Positions 28,489 to 34,849 of a stretch of 64,000 nt of DNA are shown in pieces. The translations under genes and the position numbers were made by a program. Each line of letters starts with the position of its first letter. Position 1 is the first letter of the stretch. Below the pieces are notes generated by a model. That model had not been told where the DNA came from and did not search any database. It was given only the letters and a program-made list of their open reading frames with translations. The stretch comes from Allobosea robiniae (GTDB taxonomy: Bacteria > Pseudomonadota > Alphaproteobacteria > Rhizobiales > Beijerinckiaceae), in NCBI RefSeq assembly GCF_900102525.1, contig NZ_FNBZ01000005.1, positions 417,561-481,560 on the forward strand, read 5' to 3'.

Positions 28489-28532
28489 GGCGCGCCCGAC
28501 ACGATTCGAACGTGTGACCGTTGCCTTCAGAG
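28489..28532 (-). pseudogene. Truncated inverted copy of tRNA-Arg (3' half)
   Basis: On the minus strand this 44-nt piece matches the anticodon-loop-to-acceptor half of the tRNA-Arg at 28601 (28633-28676) with two mismatches, including the full T-arm (ACACG-TTCGAAT-CGTGT) and 3' acceptor strand. It lacks the 5' half, so it cannot be a working tRNA. It lies 68 nt from the intact gene in inverted orientation and looks like a recombination or integration remnant. Confidence 0.8.
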
Positions 28533-28557
28533 AACTGCGCGCCATCCAAAATCCCGC
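28530..28557. repeat. 28-bp direct repeat, right copy
   Basis: Identical to 24767-24794. Its first three bases overlap the end of the tRNA fragment at 28489-28532. Confidence 0.75.
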
Positions 28558-28600
28558 ATTGCCGAAGCGGCGGGGATCGGCTATCCAGCCTGCACGGTTA

Positions 28601-28677
28601 GCGCCCGTAGCTCAGCTGGATAGAGCGTTGCCCTCCGAAGGCAAAGGTCACACGTTCGAATCGTGTCGGGCGCGCCA
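28601..28677 (+). tRNA. tRNA-Arg (anticodon CCG)
   Basis: Full cloverleaf: acceptor GCGCCCG pairs with CGGGCGC, D-arm GCTC/GAGC, anticodon stem TTGCC/GGCAA with loop CTCCGAA (anticodon CCG), T-arm ACACG/CGTGT with TTCGAAT, discriminator G and encoded CCA (28675-28677). It marks the left edge of the accessory region with phage-type genes; tRNA 3' ends are common integration sites. No second copy of the 3' end was found further right. Confidence 0.97.
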
Positions 28678-28786
28678 TTAAAATCAAATAGTTAGCATTG
28701 GCTACACCCGCCAGATCATTCGGGGAGTCGCCACGGTGGACGGAAACGTTAGGCATCGTGCGGTGACACGTGGCGCACCGCCTACC

Positions 28787-29245
28787 TCATGCAGCCTTGC
28801 GCCAGTCGGTGCATTCGACCTTGGTCCGCGGCTGCGGCGCAGGTGCCTCGTCATCAAACAGGTACTGCTTGATGACGTTTTCCAGCTCGCCGGTGTCCTT
28901 GCGGGCCTTGATGCCGATCTTCACGCCGAACTTGATAAAGTGGAGCTGCTCAGAATCGTCGGGCGCGAGCACGCCAGTCGCCCGACGCAGGCCCGCAAAG
29001 TCGCGCTGGCCGATCTCCTGCGCCTGCGGGTTATCGTTTTCGAGGTTGTAGTTGATGTAGAACGGGCGCTGATCGTAATCGCCGCCGACAATCTGAGCTT
29101 TGCAGGCCAGCAGCATGCCGGTTCCCTTGGACGTCGCCTTATACTCGCTCTCGACAATCTCCAGCGTGTATTCCCCGGCAGGGAGGGGCGTAAAGCCCGC
29201 TGACGGCTCGGCGTCGGGATTGTAGTTGGATGCGATGTTGGCCAT
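28787..29245 (-). CDS. DUF669 family phage protein
   Basis: 152 aa. The pattern PLPAGEYTLEIVESEYKATSKGTG, then GDYDQRPFYINYNLENDNPQAQEIGQRDFAGLRRATGV is that of DUF669, found in phage replication and recombination modules near ssDNA-binding and annealing proteins. AGGAG precedes the ATG. It is divergent from the XRE repressor, the arrangement of a phage early-control region. Confidence 0.82.
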   Translation of the reverse strand: MANIASNYNPDAEPSAGFTPLPAGEYTLEIVESEYKATSKGTGMLLACKAQIVGGDYDQRPFYINYNLENDNPQAQEIGQRDFAGLRRATGVLAPDDSEQLHFIKFGVKIGIKARKDTGELENVIKQYLFDDEAPAPQPRTKVECTDWRKAA

Positions 29246-29266
29246 AGCGCTGCTCCTGTTTCGTGG

Positions 29267-29298
29267 TTTCCGTTAATGATAAACGTAAAACACGGAAA
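29267..29298. promoter_or_regulatory. Inverted repeat in the divergent control region
   Basis: TTTCCGT (29267-29273) and ACGGAAA (29292-29298) form 7-bp inverted arms around 18 bp. They lie between the DUF669 gene and the repressor gene and could be an operator for the DUF669-side promoter. Confidence 0.4.
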
Positions 29299-29313
29299 AC
29301 ATAACACGTCAAC

Positions 29314-29340
29314 GGAATTCGTTTGTGGTACACGAATTCC
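29314..29340. promoter_or_regulatory. Operator-like inverted repeat abutting the repressor start
   Basis: GGAATTCGT (29314-29322) and ACGAATTCC (29332-29340) are perfect 9-bp inverted arms with a 9-bp spacer; the second arm ends on the base before the ATG at 29341. No Shine-Dalgarno sequence fits in front of that ATG, so the repressor may be translated from a leaderless mRNA. Autoregulation by the XRE protein is inferred. Confidence 0.55.
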
Positions 29341-29784
29341 ATGAAACAGATTTCGATTGCCCAATGCCGCGCCGCACGCGGCCTCATGGATTGGTCTCAG
29401 GCGGAGCTAGCGTCTCACTCAAACCTGAGCGAGAGCACCATTCGCGATTTCGAGAAGAATCGGCGCATTCCCGGCCCAAACAATCTCGCTGCCATTCGCG
29501 CTGCCTTTGAAGCCGCCGGCGTCGAGTTCATCGACGATGAGCGTGGCGAGGGCGTGGTGAAGTTGCGCTTACCGGCCCGCCAAACGGCCACTGAGGCGGA
29601 GATGCAGGCCAGCGCCGACGATGTCAGATCACAAGCCGCGAGTGCCGTAGACGAGGCCTTGAGCGGCTCGGATGCGACCGCGCAGCAAAAGGCGGAGCGT
29701 CGGGGAGAGCTGACGGACGAGCCCGCCGTGGTTTGGCGCGCGCGGGGTAAGGGCCAGCCGAGAGCGCCGAGGGCCAAGGAGTGA
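29341..29784 (+). CDS. XRE family helix-turn-helix repressor
   Basis: 147 aa from ATG at 29341. Residues 1-65 are an XRE domain (CRAARGLMDWSQAELASHSNLSESTIRDFEKNRRIPGPNNLAAIRAAFEAAGVEF), a form common in rhizobial phage-like and transcriptional regulators. The C-terminal half is low complexity, rich in Ala, Asp and Arg, with no clear domain. Likely controls the divergent DUF669 gene and its own promoter. Confidence 0.88.
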   Translation: MKQISIAQCRAARGLMDWSQAELASHSNLSESTIRDFEKNRRIPGPNNLAAIRAAFEAAGVEFIDDERGEGVVKLRLPARQTATEAEMQASADDVRSQAASAVDEALSGSDATAQQKAERRGELTDEPAVVWRARGKGQPRAPRAKE

Positions 29785-29993
29785 GCGACGTGCGCGGCGA
29801 AGGCGTCGAGAAGCTGAGAAAATAATGTTTAACGTCAAAAGTCAGTATAGCGATTTATAATTAGGATTCGCTGCCGCGTCGGTTGACAACCATTACTCAC
29901 CGCGCTCGTTCTCATACGAAAGAATTACAGACGATTCCTATGGACTCTCTGTCTGATTCGCGTAACGACTCTGCCTCCACTTGAGGCGAGCGC

Positions 29994-30260
29994 ATGTCAC
30001 CAAACGAAGCACTCAGACCTGTCTTCGTAACGCGGAAGACGGCCGCCAAGCTGATGGAAATCAGTACAGATACGTTTGACCTGTGGCTCCAACAGGGCTT
30101 CGTGCCGCGGGCGCACATCAACCGCGGCCAGATCATGCGATGGCACTGGCCCAGCGTTGAGCAGAAATTGGCGCCGCCCCTGGAAATGGAAAAGCCGGCC
30201 TGGGTGATGCCAGAGGGACCTTACGTGCGGCCACCCCGCGGGAGAAGGCCGAAGCCATGA
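29994..30260 (+). CDS. Small helix-turn-helix protein, copy 1 (excisionase-like)
   Basis: 88 aa. PVFVTRKTAAKLMEISTDTFDLWLQQGFVPRAHINRGQIMRWHWPSVEQKL reads as a MerR/excisionase-type winged helix: helix, turn, then a wing with RW-HW. It is paralogous to the protein at 31708-32028 in the same operon. The ATG is preceded by a GAGGCGAGCGC stretch. First gene of a run of small, mostly overlapping genes; function unknown. Confidence 0.7.
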   Translation: MSPNEALRPVFVTRKTAAKLMEISTDTFDLWLQQGFVPRAHINRGQIMRWHWPSVEQKLAPPLEMEKPAWVMPEGPYVRPPRGRRPKP

Positions 30261-30562
30261 CCGGCCCGCTTGGCACGATCTACAGCCTGCAGGAAGCCGC
30301 AGACCATCTGCGTATTTCCAAGCAAGCTCTAGCCCGGGCTGCGAGGCGATACGGCATCGGCTCGATGTTCGGTCGCCATCATCGGTTCACAGATGACGAC
30401 CTTAAGGCCATCCTCGAGGCCATGAAGATCCGCGGAGAAGAGGCCAATCCGGTCGCGGTCCGGGCGGCGTACCAGAGCCTCAAAAAGATGGCGCAGGCAA
30501 AACGAGACGAGAAGGTTCGGCAGCGGGCCGCAGCTAGGGGAGGAAACAATGGAAAGCGCTGA
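30257..30562 (+). CDS. Small helix-turn-helix protein
   Basis: 101 aa, ATGA overlap with the preceding gene. IYSLQEAADHLRISKQALARAARRYGIGSMFGRHHRFTDDDLKAILEAM is a helix-turn-helix with a wing, similar in plan to phage excisionases. The C-terminus is basic. Specific target unknown. Confidence 0.65.
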   Translation: MTGPLGTIYSLQEAADHLRISKQALARAARRYGIGSMFGRHHRFTDDDLKAILEAMKIRGEEANPVAVRAAYQSLKKMAQAKRDEKVRQRAAARGGNNGKR

Positions 30563-30932
30563 GTTGGTGAAAGTCTCGCCGATGCAGGTCCGAGTCGCGA
30601 CGGTTCAGGTTGATGGAGAGGTCGCCGGCGCTGATGCCTTTAACATGGACCACTTCGGCGGCATCCTGCCGAACGTCGGCGACCAGTTCCTTCTGATCCG
30701 CAGCCCTGATGACTACGACACAGTAACGGTGCAAAGGCGCTATTTTACGACCGAGGCTGCGACCCGCAGCATCTACTGGACGCTCGTCGTCAAAGTCGCC
30801 GAGGCTTGCTCGCAATTCACGCAGGTTGCCACCAATGCTCTAGCCGTGACCGATTACCTTGAGGCGGCCAAGCAGGGGGGGCCCGTGCCGGAGGTGGTAG
30901 CGAAGCGGCGGAAGACGAACCGAGTTGGCTGA
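30549..30932 (+). CDS. Hypothetical phage-region protein
   Basis: 127 aa. GGGGAGGAAACA precedes the ATG, supporting this start inside the 3' end of the previous gene. No domain recognised. The middle (PNVGDQFLLIRSPDDYDTVTVQRRYFTTEAA) looks like a small beta-rich fold; the C-terminus ends in a basic KRRKTNR tail. Part of the small-gene operon. Confidence 0.55.
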   Translation: MESAELVKVSPMQVRVATVQVDGEVAGADAFNMDHFGGILPNVGDQFLLIRSPDDYDTVTVQRRYFTTEAATRSIYWTLVVKVAEACSQFTQVATNALAVTDYLEAAKQGGPVPEVVAKRRKTNRVG

Positions 30933-30941
30933 AAGCCAGCC

Positions 30942-31403
30942 ATGAGCGAGCCCGACGATCGCCCCCGTCTGATGACGAAGCAGCAGGCCGCGGCCTACTG
31001 TGGTGTCAGCGCCCCTACCTTCACTAAGTGGGTTTTGGCTGGCGATATGCCGGGGCCGTTCAAGTCGACGCGCATGTACGACCGGCGGGCGATTGACCTT
31101 GTCCTCGACCAAGCGGCCGGCATCTCACAAGGGGCGCCACCCAAGGAGGACGCGCTCGACAAATGGCGGCGCGAGAAAGCGGAGCGGGAAGCAAGGTCTG
31201 AAAGCGCTTTTGATAGGTGGGAACGCGAAGAAGCAGTGAAGGCTGCCGCGAGCATGACGCCGTACCAAGCTGCGCTCACGGCTTCGGGGGAAACAAGCCA
31301 CGAGAAATGGTATCGCGAGAGCCAGGCCCGGAAAGCTAGGAAGGCCGAGAGGGCGCGCGCGAAGGAAGTGTCTGACGCTGCGAAGGCTAAGCTAACGAAG
31401 TGA
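30942..31403 (+). CDS. Helix-turn-helix protein with charged helical tail
   Basis: 153 aa. Residues 10-55 (RLMTKQQAAAYCGVSAPTFTKWVLAGDMPGPFKSTRMYDRRAIDLVLD) form an excisionase-type DNA-binding domain. The rest is a highly charged, probably coiled region with two similar W-E/R-EK blocks (DKWRREKAEREAR, DRWEREEAVKAA), suggesting internal repeats. Starts 9 nt after the preceding stop. Confidence 0.65.
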   Translation: MSEPDDRPRLMTKQQAAAYCGVSAPTFTKWVLAGDMPGPFKSTRMYDRRAIDLVLDQAAGISQGAPPKEDALDKWRREKAEREARSESAFDRWEREEAVKAAASMTPYQAALTASGETSHEKWYRESQARKARKAERARAKEVSDAAKAKLTK

Positions 31404-31711
31404 CCTATCAGATCGGCCCCAACACGCCGCTACGGCTCGCCAAGGCCGCCGCCCTAGCGTTCCCGGATGGAGGTATGACCGAGAAAGGACTGAGGCGCGA
31501 GCACGCCCGCGGCAACCTCACGATCGAGCGCGTAGCAGGCAAGGATTACACAACGCTCGCATACATTGAGGAAATGCGCCGTCGGTGCCGGCTCGTCTCA
31601 GATATCACCGCGGCCCGCTCACGTTCTCCCGAGAATCTGGACAGATTTCTCGCAAACCTAAAGGCCCACGCAATTAGCGCGAAGGCTCGGCGACAGCTGC
31701 AGAAACCATGA
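31400..31711 (+). CDS. Hypothetical protein of the small-gene operon
   Basis: 103 aa. It begins with GTG at 31400 in a GTGA overlap with the preceding stop. LRLAKAAALAFPDGGMTEKGLRREHARGNLTIERVAGKDYTTLAYIEEMRRRCR resembles a winged DNA-binding unit of phage or plasmid origin, although no named family was recognised. Confidence 0.6.
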   Translation: MTYQIGPNTPLRLAKAAALAFPDGGMTEKGLRREHARGNLTIERVAGKDYTTLAYIEEMRRRCRLVSDITAARSRSPENLDRFLANLKAHAISAKARRQLQKP

Positions 31712-32028
31712 CCGACGCGCCCATCCAACCCGTCTTCGTTGATCGAAAGACAGCGGCGGCCAAGCTCATGATCAGCATGGAGACTTTCGACTTATGGGTG
31801 CGGCAAGGCTTTGTGCCCCGCGCCCACGTGCAACATGGTCAAATCTATCGCTGGCACTGGCCGACCCTAGAAAAGAAGCTGGCGGGCGAGGAAATACCCA
31901 AGCTCGACGAACCGGTGCGAAGAATCATGCCTGAAGGCCCGTACGTTAGGGTGAGGCGCAAGAAGGGCCAGTGCGCGATTGAGGCGTCTAAGGAGCGACG
32001 CCGTATCGAGCGAGACGACACCCCTTGA
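31708..32028 (+). CDS. Small helix-turn-helix protein, copy 2
   Basis: 106 aa, ATGA overlap with the preceding gene. Paralog of the 88-aa protein at 29994: both contain PVFV-RKTAAKLMIS/EIS-TFDLW-QGFVPRAH-GQI-RWHWP and MPEGPYVR. It has an extra basic tail. Two copies of one small DNA-binding protein within one operon suggest a tandem duplication followed by insertion of the genes between them, or heteromeric action. Confidence 0.7.
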   Translation: MTDAPIQPVFVDRKTAAAKLMISMETFDLWVRQGFVPRAHVQHGQIYRWHWPTLEKKLAGEEIPKLDEPVRRIMPEGPYVRVRRKKGQCAIEASKERRRIERDDTP

Positions 32029-32075
32029 CCGCTCCCGCTATGGCAGGTGACGCTGCGGGGGTGGGGGAATAGAAA

Positions 32076-32468
32076 ATGGCTAGATGCACAGCGCCAAGAT
32101 TTGGTCATCGTACAGCGAGCGGGAGAGCAGCATGTCCGGCATGCGGCGGCTCTGGTGGATATAGAAGTTATGGCTCCTATTCGCCGCCATCATACTCGTA
32201 TTCATCAAGCAGCAGCGGAGGGGGACGGAGCAGCGGCGGCGGCTCTGGACGAACTGTCAAACCGCGATGGTCAAAGGCGGGATCAACGATTTTCTATACG
32301 CCCGCCCAAGTTCAAACGCTCACGCCGATCCGCGAGAACGTAGAGAAGCAGGCTACTCTAGATCTACGCGACATTTTCCTATGCCATGCATGGGATGACC
32401 GCCAAGGGCATCGGCTCTCGACGCCGAGCCAGCGCTTCCAGTGCGAGCTGGCCTCGGATCGGTGTTAG
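32076..32468 (+). pseudogene. Truncated TIR-domain protein
   Basis: 130 codons. An N-terminal part with C-x2-C and a Ser/Gly/Tyr-rich linker (YSYSSSSSGGGRSSGGGSG) leads to TPAQVQTLTPIRENVEKQATLDLRDIFLCHAWDDRQG, which is the first strand and BB-start of a bacterial TIR domain. After DDRQG the frame leaves the family and stops, so the catalytic part (conserved glutamate for NAD cleavage) is missing. Probably the remnant of a TIR protein of the defence type. Confidence 0.65.
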
Positions 32469-32583
32469 GGCCGCCCATAACCTCTGAGAAAGACGCCCCT
32501 GCCGTGATGCCGGGGGTGGAGGTGATCCTCTGACCGAATGACGCCTTGGCCCCGACATTGCTCTCTAATCCAGCACTACGCCT

Positions 32584-32844
32584 ATGTCGGCCCAAATTGA
32601 AACACTAGTATCGCGTGGGGCCACTATGCCGTTGGATCTAGATCGCGGGCGTGCCGTCTCGAACTATGACGAGTGCGGCGTTCACCTATTGAGTGCGTTC
32701 TTTTGTCTGACTGAGCGCACTGCTGATGATGCCCATCTGAGGGAAGAGATCGAACGCGTGTTGGTCGAATTGTTCAAGGCACAGATCGCCGCCAGCCAGT
32801 CGAACATCATCCAGTTCTGCCGTCAGCCACCGCTTGCTGGGTAA
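32584..32844 (+). CDS. Small hypothetical protein
   Basis: 86 aa. No domain recognised. The centre is helical (SAFFCLTERTADDAHLREEIERVLVELFKAQIAASQSNIIQF). The first in-frame ATG is used, and an internal one at residue 15 is possible. An 'other' gene of the accessory region. Confidence 0.45.
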   Translation: MSAQIETLVSRGATMPLDLDRGRAVSNYDECGVHLLSAFFCLTERTADDAHLREEIERVLVELFKAQIAASQSNIIQFCRQPPLAG

Positions 32845-32847
32845 GCA

Positions 32848-32940
32848 ATGAACCGGCCTAGCGGCTTCGCCGTCGTCATGGTGTTGGCCGCTCTGGTGGC
32901 GTTCGGTGCGTATGGGTGGATGACGGGGACTTCGCGATAA
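32848..32940 (+). CDS. 30-aa single-span membrane peptide
   Basis: ATG at 32848 opens a 30-codon frame: a short polar start (MNRPSG) and one hydrophobic helix (FAVVMVLAALVAFGAYGWM). It starts 3 nt after the stop of the 86-aa gene. GGGTAAGC precedes it, a weak ribosome-binding site. Small membrane peptides of this kind are common in rhizobial genomes; the role is unknown. Confidence 0.45.
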   Translation: MNRPSGFAVVMVLAALVAFGAYGWMTGTSR

Positions 32941-32986
32941 GCCGAGGGAACAGTCAGTTCGGCAGACCGTTCATCGAAGGGGGCAA

Positions 32987-33187
32987 ATGGAGGCTCTCAT
33001 GCGCGACGGTCAAGGCAACAAGCTATCCCCGGAAGAGCAGCAAAAGGTGCGCTCGATCCAAGGTGCTCCCGACAAGAACTCGGTCAGCGGCATTTCCATA
33101 GATCCCAATGCGGGCAAGGATACCGGTGAGGCCGACAAGCCTTTGGTACCGCCCAGCGAGAAGCCGGCTGCGGGCCCAGGCGAATAG
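32987..33187 (+). CDS. Small acidic hypothetical protein
   Basis: 66 aa, probably unstructured, rich in Lys, Asp, Pro and Gly (EEQQKVRSIQGAPDKNSVSG; KPLVPPSEKPAAGPGE). ATG follows AGGGGGCAA. No family recognised. Confidence 0.45.
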   Translation: MEALMRDGQGNKLSPEEQQKVRSIQGAPDKNSVSGISIDPNAGKDTGEADKPLVPPSEKPAAGPGE

Positions 33188-33541
33188 GCTCAGAGCAGCG
33201 AAACCTGCGTCAGCGCCGAGCATGAACGGCAAGGCCTTGGGATTGCTGAAACGTATCGCGGGAGAGGGCGCTTCATCGCCTCCCAACGATGCGCGCCCTC
33301 TCCTCTCGCATCGAGTTCCATGTCACGCTGGCCCATTCCGAAGCGAGAGGTCAGGCATTATGGGATTGCGGCCCTCCAGCGGATTACGGACGGATTAAAG
33401 GGGCGTCAGGCGCGCGATGAAAGCTCCCTACCCGTCGTTCTTCGCCCGCTGGTAGCTGCTGATCCCGATGGCGGCGGGAGCCGTCATTTGGTGGGCGGTT
33501 TTCTTCGGTTAGGCGCGGAGGCTTTGGGCGGCTGTGTTCGG
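33188..33541. other. Spacer with an interrupted small membrane peptide frame
   Basis: From ATG 33417 the frame reads MKAPYPSFFARW, a TAG at 33453-33455, then LLIPMAAGAVIWWAVFFG to a TAG at 33510-33512. Read through, this would be a 30-residue membrane peptide like the one at 32848, so it is probably a decayed small gene. A frame from 33320 (MSRWPIPKREVRHYG...) overlaps it and is uncertain. Confidence 0.35.
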
Positions 33542-34558
33542 CTAGACACCGATCTTGTCTGCAGACATTTCGATCTGGACAACCAGCCCCGCGGGATTCC
33601 AGTCAAACCGCATAAGAGCGCCGAGTTGCGCTTTGGCCGCACGATCCACGAGCAGGCTACCGAAGCCTTGCCTATGGGGTGACCCGACGACGGCTGGTCC
33701 ACCGCGCTCCTCCCACACCAAGACGACGTGCTCGCCGGAACCCTTAACTTCTATCCGCACGTTCCCCGTCGGGATTGAAAGTGCGCCGTGCTTGACGGCA
33801 TTCGTCGCAAGCTCGTGAATGATAAGGGCAATGGATGTCGAACTGGAGCGTCCGATGCGAACCTTATCGCCGCCAACACTGATCCGAATGCTACCTTCGG
33901 CATTGTAGGGCGCAATCAGGCGGCCAATCAGATCGGGCAGATTGTCCGAAGACTCATCGCCGTTCTTATCCAGGACGATGCCGTGGGCCCTGTGCAGCGC
34001 GGTCAACCGGCCGATGATTTCATCTGCAAATTTTGCAGCTGCAGGCTCCGCGCGAGCGCCCATCGAAATGAGGCTGCTGACCACGCTAAAAATGTTGCCA
34101 ATGCGGTGCTGCAGTTCGCGGGCGATCAACTCGCGCTGCTCTTCTGCCGTACGGCGTGCGGTAATGTCGATGTGGGCTCCAATGAGCTTGATCGGTTTCC
34201 CGAGATCATCACGTTGAATTTCAGCCTTGGCCAAGATCCATCGGGTCTCTCCGTCGGACGGTCGGATTATCCGATATTCGACCTCATAGTCGGTGTCGAA
34301 GCTATCAACGCTTTGTTGGAAATGGCTTACGACTCGATCGCGATCCTCGGGATGGATCCGCGCAACCCACGCCTCGTGACTTTCGTTCGCAGCATCTGCC
34401 GGCAATCCATGAACCGCCAGGTATTCCGGGGATCGCTGGTTGCGAAATGCGCCTTCTCTGAGATCGACTTCAAGGCCCCCGATTTGTCCGATGCGCTGCA
34501 CGCGCGCGAGCTCGTCTTCGCGCGAGCGTAACTGCTTCAGTGCCTCGTTCAGCGGCAA
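33542..34558 (-). CDS. PAS domain sensor histidine kinase, HWE family
   Basis: 338 aa starting with TTG at 34558 (GGAAT upstream), so the true N-terminus is uncertain. A PAS/PAC domain spans about residues 20-135 (DYEVEYRIIRPSDGETRWILAKAEIQ; GAHIDITARR). The phosphoacceptor histidine is in RELQHRIGNIFSVVSSL and the ATP-binding N box in HELATNAVKHGALS. The F box typical of classical kinases is absent, which is the HWE pattern. No transmembrane segment: a cytoplasmic sensor. No response regulator lies beside it. Confidence 0.85.
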   Translation of the reverse strand: MPLNEALKQLRSREDELARVQRIGQIGGLEVDLREGAFRNQRSPEYLAVHGLPADAANESHEAWVARIHPEDRDRVVSHFQQSVDSFDTDYEVEYRIIRPSDGETRWILAKAEIQRDDLGKPIKLIGAHIDITARRTAEEQRELIARELQHRIGNIFSVVSSLISMGARAEPAAAKFADEIIGRLTALHRAHGIVLDKNGDESSDNLPDLIGRLIAPYNAEGSIRISVGGDKVRIGRSSSTSIALIIHELATNAVKHGALSIPTGNVRIEVKGSGEHVVLVWEERGGPAVVGSPHRQGFGSLLVDRAAKAQLGALMRFDWNPAGLVVQIEMSADKIGV

Positions 34559-34576
34559 CGGAGATTCCCCAAGTTT

Positions 34577-34849
34577 TCAGAGCAAAGATACTTGCTTCGG
34601 TAGCTCTGGTTCCGAGTCGTCGCCATCTTTTTTGACACACCGAGCCACGATATCGAGCGCGCCATCAGCAAGCGGCCGTTGCAGCGCCCTCGCCTCTTCC
34701 CACGGCGCCGTCATCCAGGTCTCGCATTCCTCCGGCGTCGTTAGGATGACGGGCAAGCCCGCTCGAACGGCCTTTCGGAACACCGGGAGCATGAGCGGCA
34801 TCCCGAAGGCGATTGGATGAGCCTGCATAACGGAAAGGTTCATCGCCAC
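34577..34849 (-). pseudogene. Fragment of an SRAP (YedK/HMCES) gene
   Basis: 90 codons. LPVILTTPEECETWMTAPWEEARALQRPLADGALDIVARCVKKDG matches the C-terminal end of SOS-response-associated peptidases, which crosslink to abasic sites in ssDNA through an N-terminal cysteine. That catalytic N-terminus and most of the fold are missing. The fragment begins inside the end of the UvrD-like helicase gene, suggesting a deletion between two DNA-damage genes. Confidence 0.65.
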
